Source of the DNA: Megalobrama amblycephala
Taxonomy: Eukaryota > Chordata > Actinopteri > Cypriniformes > Xenocyprididae
Assembly: GCF_018812025.1 (NCBI RefSeq)
Contig: NC_063062.1
Span: 6,085,513-6,149,512 of the forward strand
Length of the DNA: 64,000 nucleotides
Direction of reading: 5' to 3'
The position numbers and the translations under genes are program-made. Positions 58,934 through 64,000 of the stretch are shown one piece after another (positions within the stretch are counted from its first letter, which is position 1; each line of letters starts with the position of its first letter). The notes below the pieces were generated by a model that worked only from the letters and a program-made list of their open reading frames with translations, searched no databases and was not told where the DNA came from.

Positions 58934-60832
58934 TTATTATTACTCAGTATTTAATTACACTGTAATATTGACACCTTAAAATACAGTGTAACCAAAAAAA
59001 CTAATAAGCATAGTTAAAAGTATAACTACACTTATTAGCTGTATATATTGACTCAAATGAAACTAAAACAAGCCAACATTTGAAATTAAACTAGTTGCGC
59101 TGTGTCACTGGTTTGGGAATAGAACTACATTGGTTACATTGTTTCATAAGAGTCATAAATTGGACTACACTGGTCTTATTCGCACAGTAGATCCAAACGA
59201 ACGTCATTCGGTTCTGGTATCTTTTTTTTTTTACAAAACGGAACCGCTTCTAAATAACAGGTCCTCTGTTCCCACATTCTTTTCAGGGTAAGTTAGAGAG
59301 CTCATGAGGTTTGTGAGCCATCTTAAACTGTACGTTTTTGACAGTTCAATTTACTCCTATTGCGACAAGTACCAGACATGCTTCAACGTCTACGTAACAA
59401 ACGCAGAACACCCAATGCAATACTTCACACCACTCACTTCCTGTGGGCATTAATTTTAAGCAAAAGCACAGAGTGTGGCGCTCCCTGTCCCTCTATTTAA
59501 ACGGCTCAACCGTCAGCCTCCCTCAGCCACTCTATCAGTGGAAGCCCAGCTGATGTAGGGCTCCAAACTTCTAGCACTAGGTAAGGCATACATCAAATCT
59601 CTTTGTCTGACAAATCCCCTGCGGCCATGCTCTCCCTCCTGTTCCGATACCGTTCCCGCTGCTTATTTATTCATATGTCACTTACAATCCTATTAGAGTG
59701 TTTATAAGACATGGTTTTATGATTTCTGCTATAATTCCACTAAGAGGTTTTGCATATTCATTCATGTCCCTTCATAGAGGGACACAAAGCATTATCATAT
59801 TCTGAAGTCGACCAAAAAATACAAAAGGTTATGCACTCCCTCCTTTTGTCCGCACTACTTTATGAAAGCCTTTCTTTTGAAGGAAGCAGGAGTTTTCATG
59901 CTGTTTGAATGTGTTGCTGAGATTTTCTCTCCTGTGCACAGCTCTCAGACCAGCACCGCTCCCCATGTGGATATATATATCCACCAACATACAGTACTGC
60001 ACTGTTACTGTTAAAAAATTTGTTATATACAGTAAGATTTGAACGCAGAAACCTTTGCACTCACAGCAAAAAGCTTACTTCAAATCCAACTGTGCAAGAT
60101 ATAAAACTGATGTTATCGAATAAAAAATGTCACTAGCTCACTGGAGCATTTGAGTTTATCAGAAAGAATGATGTCAACCACAACTCCATTAAATATGCTT
60201 TTGAAGCTAAGTAATTCCCTACATAGTAGGGAATACTCTCCTCCCATAAATTTTGCATCTGAAAAGGTAACTCCTACAAATGCTTATGCAATAAGGTCAG
60301 CCGCAAAAATAACTATATCCTCGCCTTTTCGGCGCTAATTTTTCCACTTTGTGTGTCTTTAGTAAATCCTAACAGTAGTTTTTTAATGCCAAAAGGTTTG
60401 CCCTGGCACAAGCTGACCCTTAGTTTCTAATCAATGTTGATAAATTGTTGACATCCTGATTTGACTTGGAAATGAGCAAATGCTACAATAAAACCCCATC
60501 TTGAGATCATAATGTTATTATGTTCAAATATATGTAAAGCTGCTCTGTCTGTCTGCTATTTTTTCCTTGATGGCAAGTTGGCACAAATGCTATAAAACTG
60601 AAGCCAGTTAGAACAGAACATGAATTTAAAATCCTACAATTACATTATGTTTGACTGTCCCAAACATTGCATAAAACAATGTGTCAGTGTGTTTTTGTTG
60701 TTTTTTGTCTTTGTCTTTGTTCCAATGTAAATTTGTTCCACAAGATGTTTAAATGGTTTCTGGGTTACCTTACACTTTGGACTATCGACATTCAACTGAT
60801 ACTATAATACGTATGTAACATAGCCTACTTTT
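58934..60832. other. Mostly unassigned sequence
   Basis: No mobile element recognised. Holds the promoter-like segment at 59390-59586. Confidence 0.4.
59390..59586 (+). promoter_or_regulatory. Candidate promoter and first-exon donor
   Basis: A CRE-like tacgtaac (about 59391) lies upstream of a TATA-like ctatttaaacggc (59493). About 80 bases later cactag|gtaaggc supplies a good splice donor at 59580/59581. The intervening sequence is GC-balanced and would be a 50-60-base untranslated first exon. No coding exon is recognised downstream in the window, so the gene, if any, cannot be named. Confidence 0.25.
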
Positions 60833-61049
60833 AGGCCTTTTCAACCTGGTATTAAGATGTGTTTTGGTTGATCAGATCACAAGTGGATGACGCTAAATAC
60901 AGGTGTAAACGGGGTCTAAAATGTTTTGGATTGTCCACTTTCAAGCACTTCCAGAGGTAGTTGAAAACTCATTCGACCGGATTGCTTTCGTAGTGTAAAC
61001 GCCCATGTGGTCGAATGCGTTTGAACAGCCACAAAAGTCTCAAAGTGAG

Positions 61050-61819
61050 GATACACGGGGCAATTTTTTGAGCAATGTTGCTGGGCAATGTTGCCGTCGA
61101 CGGGCAACCTGATGAGACACAGGGCAACTAATTAGGGCAACAGACAGTTGGCAGCAACTAATCAGAGAGGAGCAAATCTATTGCCAACTCAATAAATACT
61201 TTATTATAAACACTTGTTAGGCACTTTATTTCAACTTTTCAAATATTTTCTTCATTTTTATTAAAAATAAATGCCTTTCCGATCTGATTTGTGACAGGAA
61301 AAGGGAGAAGAGCGAGTTCGGCAAAAGGCGGATTCGAACCCGCGTCGATCGCAACCAAAGCTATTCAAATGTCAAACGCCCTACAGCCTACGCTACTACA
61401 GACGTTGAAAAATCCCGTCTTTTTAGTATTTAACTTAAATCATTCAATAGTTTCATTAAAGCATACACACATTACTTTCGGACAGTTGTTGGTATTTTAA
61501 GCAATATATGAGGAAAATTCCCTGTTTTGGGTTGACGCATGACAACTTACTAGCGTAAAAAGATAAAAGTTCACACTCCTTTTCTCCGCTCCACTGCCGC
61601 TGAGAGGCCGCCATCTTGTTTGAATTTTTTCTGAAATCTCCGAACCGGTCACGTGATCGGCTGCTAACATTCTGATTGGAGGATCTCAAAAAATTGCCCA
61701 CGACCGATCTAACGTATCCAGATATATATTTGTTGCTCATTCTCAGTGGGAAAGTGCCCAAGCAACGTTGCTCGGCAACACTGCCCAGCAACATTGCTCA
61801 AAAAGTTGCCCCGTGTATC
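61050..61819. mobile_element. Nested element with atacacggggcaa ends
   Basis: Over 40 bases of terminal inverted repeat: the left end (atacacggggcaattttttg, then agcaatgttgctgggcaatg) mirrors the right end (gcccagcaacattgctcaaa, then aagttgccccgtgtat). The interior holds a tRNA-like stretch and no transposase. Confidence 0.82.
61320..61399 (-). ncRNA. tRNA-like stretch with A and B boxes
   Basis: The minus strand has an A-box-like tagcgtaggctgtagggcg (61378-61396) and a perfect B box ggttcgaatcc (61330-61340), spaced as in a tRNA. The T-stem pairs only partly and the acceptor stem does not close clearly, so it is more likely a tRNA-derived or degraded tRNA sequence than a working tRNA gene. 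It lies inside a transposon. Confidence 0.4.
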
Positions 61820-62276
61820 ATCACCTTCACCGTCTACTGACCTAATGTGTAAACATAATGGGAAGCGCTCTAGCCGGGTGGGATTTAAATTTTGTCAGCT
61901 GAAGACCCAAGTTTGGTCTGAGGACGAAAAATGTACCAAGCACAATGTTCTCTCACCATTCCTGATTTCTAACACGCACTCATGGCGTTCGCCGTGGTCT
62001 TGCGGCTGTCAGAGCAGAAACGAAAGCTTCTGCTCTCTGTGTGTTTTTCCACCATGTCCTTTCATGTTCATATGTAAATTGCACAAGCTCATTTTGTCCA
62101 AAGATCTGAAAGAACCCTTACATTTATCCACCCATAGATCCTCCCCTTGAAGAAATCAGGACAGAAGTGGTTGAAAGTGGACAAAAGTCACTAAGAGTAA
62201 ATGTGTGGGGAATGTGTCTCCCTTGTCTATTTGTGATCCGATCGAACAAAACAATACCAGGTGTAAACAGGGCCTT

Positions 62277-63292
62277 TATGAAATCACATTTTTATTGAAA
62301 ATGTTGTTACATTGGTCCAAATATAAAAGCATATCATGTGTATCTTTTATTCATCACCCTCTTTTCAGGCCATTAGTCATCAGGTGCTCTGTAAACACCA
62401 GGGGTTATGAAGGTCGCAGGCACGGAGGTGTAGCTTTATTTAAGGAGCTTGCATTGTGCTTTTCAAAAATCATTAAAGTTTATTTTGATTAAATGGTGAT
62501 TTATTTGCTTTTTTGGTGCATTTTAGGTCGATTTGCGAACCAGTTTATGTACTGCCACATATTTTGTCATCAAATTCACGGAGGCACTGCCTTGAAAAAA
62601 CGCCCCTGACACCGACAAACCCACTGGAGGAAGGAAGCAGTTATAATGCTGACGTTTCTCATAAAAGGTCCAGGTGGTAATCGTCCTCGCAGATCACCAG
62701 GTGCCTTAATTAGTTTTATATTTGTCGTGGCAAAGCAAGGTTCTGTTTATTGCTAATTTACTTTGTGACTGTTTGACAGCCTGTTTGGTTGCCATGGCTT
62801 TCTGATTATAGTATGCCTCTCGAATTTCAATTTTCACTTTCTGTCAAGACACAGAACAACACCTCTCTGCACTAACGTCCAATCTACCCCTATCTGCATG
62901 CATATCCTCACACTTATGACATTGTCTGTGCATTCAGAACATCTCTGGGAATCTCTCTTTCTGATTGGCTTATCTCACGGAAGCCGCAATCCCACTTCAA
63001 TCATCACACTTGCATAAAGTATATGGTTGATCCAACTGCAGAAAACAGTAAGTGCTAAAACCTATTATTTATTAATGCCTACTATGTAGGTCAAGCTAAA
63101 CAGTAATGCCATTTCTTTACTTCACACATTAAAGCAATATTACAGATTCAAGCCAAGTTCAATCAACAGCATTTGGCGTAATAGTTATTACCATTAAAAA
63201 TAAATGATCACTTTATGGGGTTTTGAGGTTATGGTGATTTTTGGAGGATTTTAAAGCAAAAATGTGAAGCATATCTCATAAAAGCACTTACA
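62277..63292. other. Unassigned sequence
   Basis: No repeat family or gene recognised. A CCAAT-like box near 62965 and gtaagt near 63048 are not convincing on their own. Confidence 0.4.
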
Positions 63293-63745
63293 TTAAAGGA
63301 ATAGTTTACCCAAAAATTAAAATTTGCTGTTAATTTACTCACCTTCAGGCCATCCAAGATGTACAGTATGTGACTTTTTTTTTCTTCAGTAGAACAGTAA
63401 AAAAGATTTTTAGCTGAAACTGTGGTCCTTGGTGATTCATACAATGCAAGTCAATGGCTACTGTCTCTTTGGGTGTCAAAAACACTTTTGGGAGTTAGTT
63501 AGTGTGTAATGTTGCTGTTTAGGCATAAACAACATCTGCAAAATTATGACGCTCAAAGTTCAATGCAAAGGGAGATATTTTCTTTTACAGAAATCAACAA
63601 ACAGCTGGTAGGGACTATAACAAGCTTCTTCCTGGGTTGTTGACATCACTAACCCCAAAATTTACATAAACCCCGCCCCCGAGAACACACAACAAAGGGG
63701 GTGAGGCCATGTTGGGCTGCTTTAGAGAAGAGGAAGAGTTGTTGT

Positions 63746-63858
63746 AGTAGAGTGTTGTTATCATGCCGTCATTTTACGCCGGACTGCTTCACAAACGGGG
63801 GTCAATTAAACGCTGGATTTGCACAAAAGATTAACATGACGCCACATGCTAGTGGATG
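63746..63858 (+). pseudogene. THAP-like domain remnant
   Basis: The plus-strand frame around 63764 reads CRHFTPDCFTNGGQLNAGFA then QKINMTP and stops. The CxxHF-type box, F-T-N segment and GFA-K-L-P ending resemble the second half of a THAP zinc finger, used for DNA binding by P-element and Kolobok transposases and their host derivatives. One residue of the usual C-x2-H spacing is missing and the first half (C-x2-4-C) is not seen. The TTAA setting fits Kolobok. Assignment is tentative and by pattern only. Confidence 0.4.
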
Positions 63859-63871
63859 AGTTGAATCAACT

Positions 63872-64000
63872 CCACAGCAACTATATAAATTTATCCACTA
63901 ACCATTCAGAAACATCCAGATTCATTCTAAAAGTTGTAACTTCTTCCTGAGTCTCTCCATCAGTGTTGACTCCGGTTTGAACAATGTAAGGCTGAACACC
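63872..64000 (-). pseudogene. Partial copy of the conserved frame of the TTAA element
   Basis: The minus strand entering at the window edge reads GVQPYIVQTGVNTDGETQEE and continues to LDVSEWLVDKF before a stop near 63882, collinear with 38500-38620. The start lies beyond the window. Unrecognised family. Confidence 0.45.

Larger units (their letters stand above)
60833..62276. mobile_element. Inverted-repeat element (caacctggtattaagatg family) with nested insertion
   Basis: The left end aggccttttcaacctggtat mirrors the right end ataccaggtgtaaacagggc followed by ctt. The inner gtgtaaacggggtct and gtgatccgatcg blocks also pair. The nested element at 61050-61819 lies inside. Target duplication not resolved. 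Confidence 0.75.
63297..64000. mobile_element. TTAA element cut by the right window edge
   Basis: TTAA at 63293-63296 precedes aggaatagtttacccaaaaa. Further in, 63830-64000 is an inverted copy of 38482-38680 from the element at 38219. The right terminus is outside the window. This may be one composite element or two adjoining ones. Confidence 0.65.

Noticed and set aside
62930..63055. CCAAT-like box, ataaagtata and gtaagt in order
   Set aside because: The spacing is loose and each motif is common in AT-rich sequence; weaker than the 59.5 kb candidate.

Overview
The window looks like teleost fish DNA, most likely from a carp-like (cyprinid) species. It is AT-rich and full of microsatellites, Tc1/mariner ends, hAT, Harbinger-like and TTAA-targeting DNA elements, LINE 3' tails, and short inverted-repeat families that I associate with cyprinid genomes (recalled, not searched). 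I found no intact protein-coding gene of the host. Every recognisable coding stretch is a transposon remnant: a LINE ORF2 C-terminus, two Tc1-type transposase pseudogenes, a BED zinc finger and a second N-terminal fragment from hAT elements, and a THAP-like fragment. The window is best read as intergenic or long-intron sequence. Four weak host candidates are listed separately: a 26-nt exon near 33.15 kb, an open frame at 47.84-48.15 kb, a short terminal-exon-like frame at 53.08 kb, and a TATA-plus-splice-donor segment at 59.5 kb.

Layout. At 0-5.3 kb lies a decayed foldback element and a tandem duplication whose second unit keeps the empty target site of a 0.9 kb palindromic element found in the first unit. 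At 7.6-10.2 kb are nested DNA elements and a LINE carrying a hAT, which itself carries another LINE-like tail. At 11.9-15.1 kb is an older repeat split by a TA-flanked MITE and a hAT fragment, followed by Harbinger-like and other inverted-repeat elements. At 16.9-20.3 kb is a minus-strand LTR retroelement with no pol; its interior is a patchwork of 63-, 42-, 33-, 27- and 30-bp tandem arrays. At 21.8-31.0 kb are TTAA-flanked elements, including a long foldback whose centre is split by a hAT with a BED finger. Mostly unique DNA fills 31.0-38.2 kb, except for nested MITEs at 33.9-35.7 kb. At 38.2-40.8 kb a TTAA element carries a 1.5 kb solo-LTR-like insertion. At 42.2-47.5 kb are two nested hAT insertions and a Tc1 fragment. 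A decayed 76-bp minisatellite at 50.2-52.5 kb is interrupted by three elements. A full-length but dead Tc1-like transposon lies at 54.9-56.0 kb, and more nested inverted-repeat elements run to the right edge, where a TTAA element is cut by the window boundary.

Recurring theme. At least ten insertions sit at TTAA, and several entered older repeats. The order of insertion can be read from target-site duplications: 8 bp for hAT, TTAA, TA for Tc1-like, 3 bp CTG for Harbinger-like, and 4 bp for the solo LTR. The two LTRs of the 17-20 kb element differ only by small deletions, with no substitution. This suggests that part of this region is a low-quality assembly consensus.
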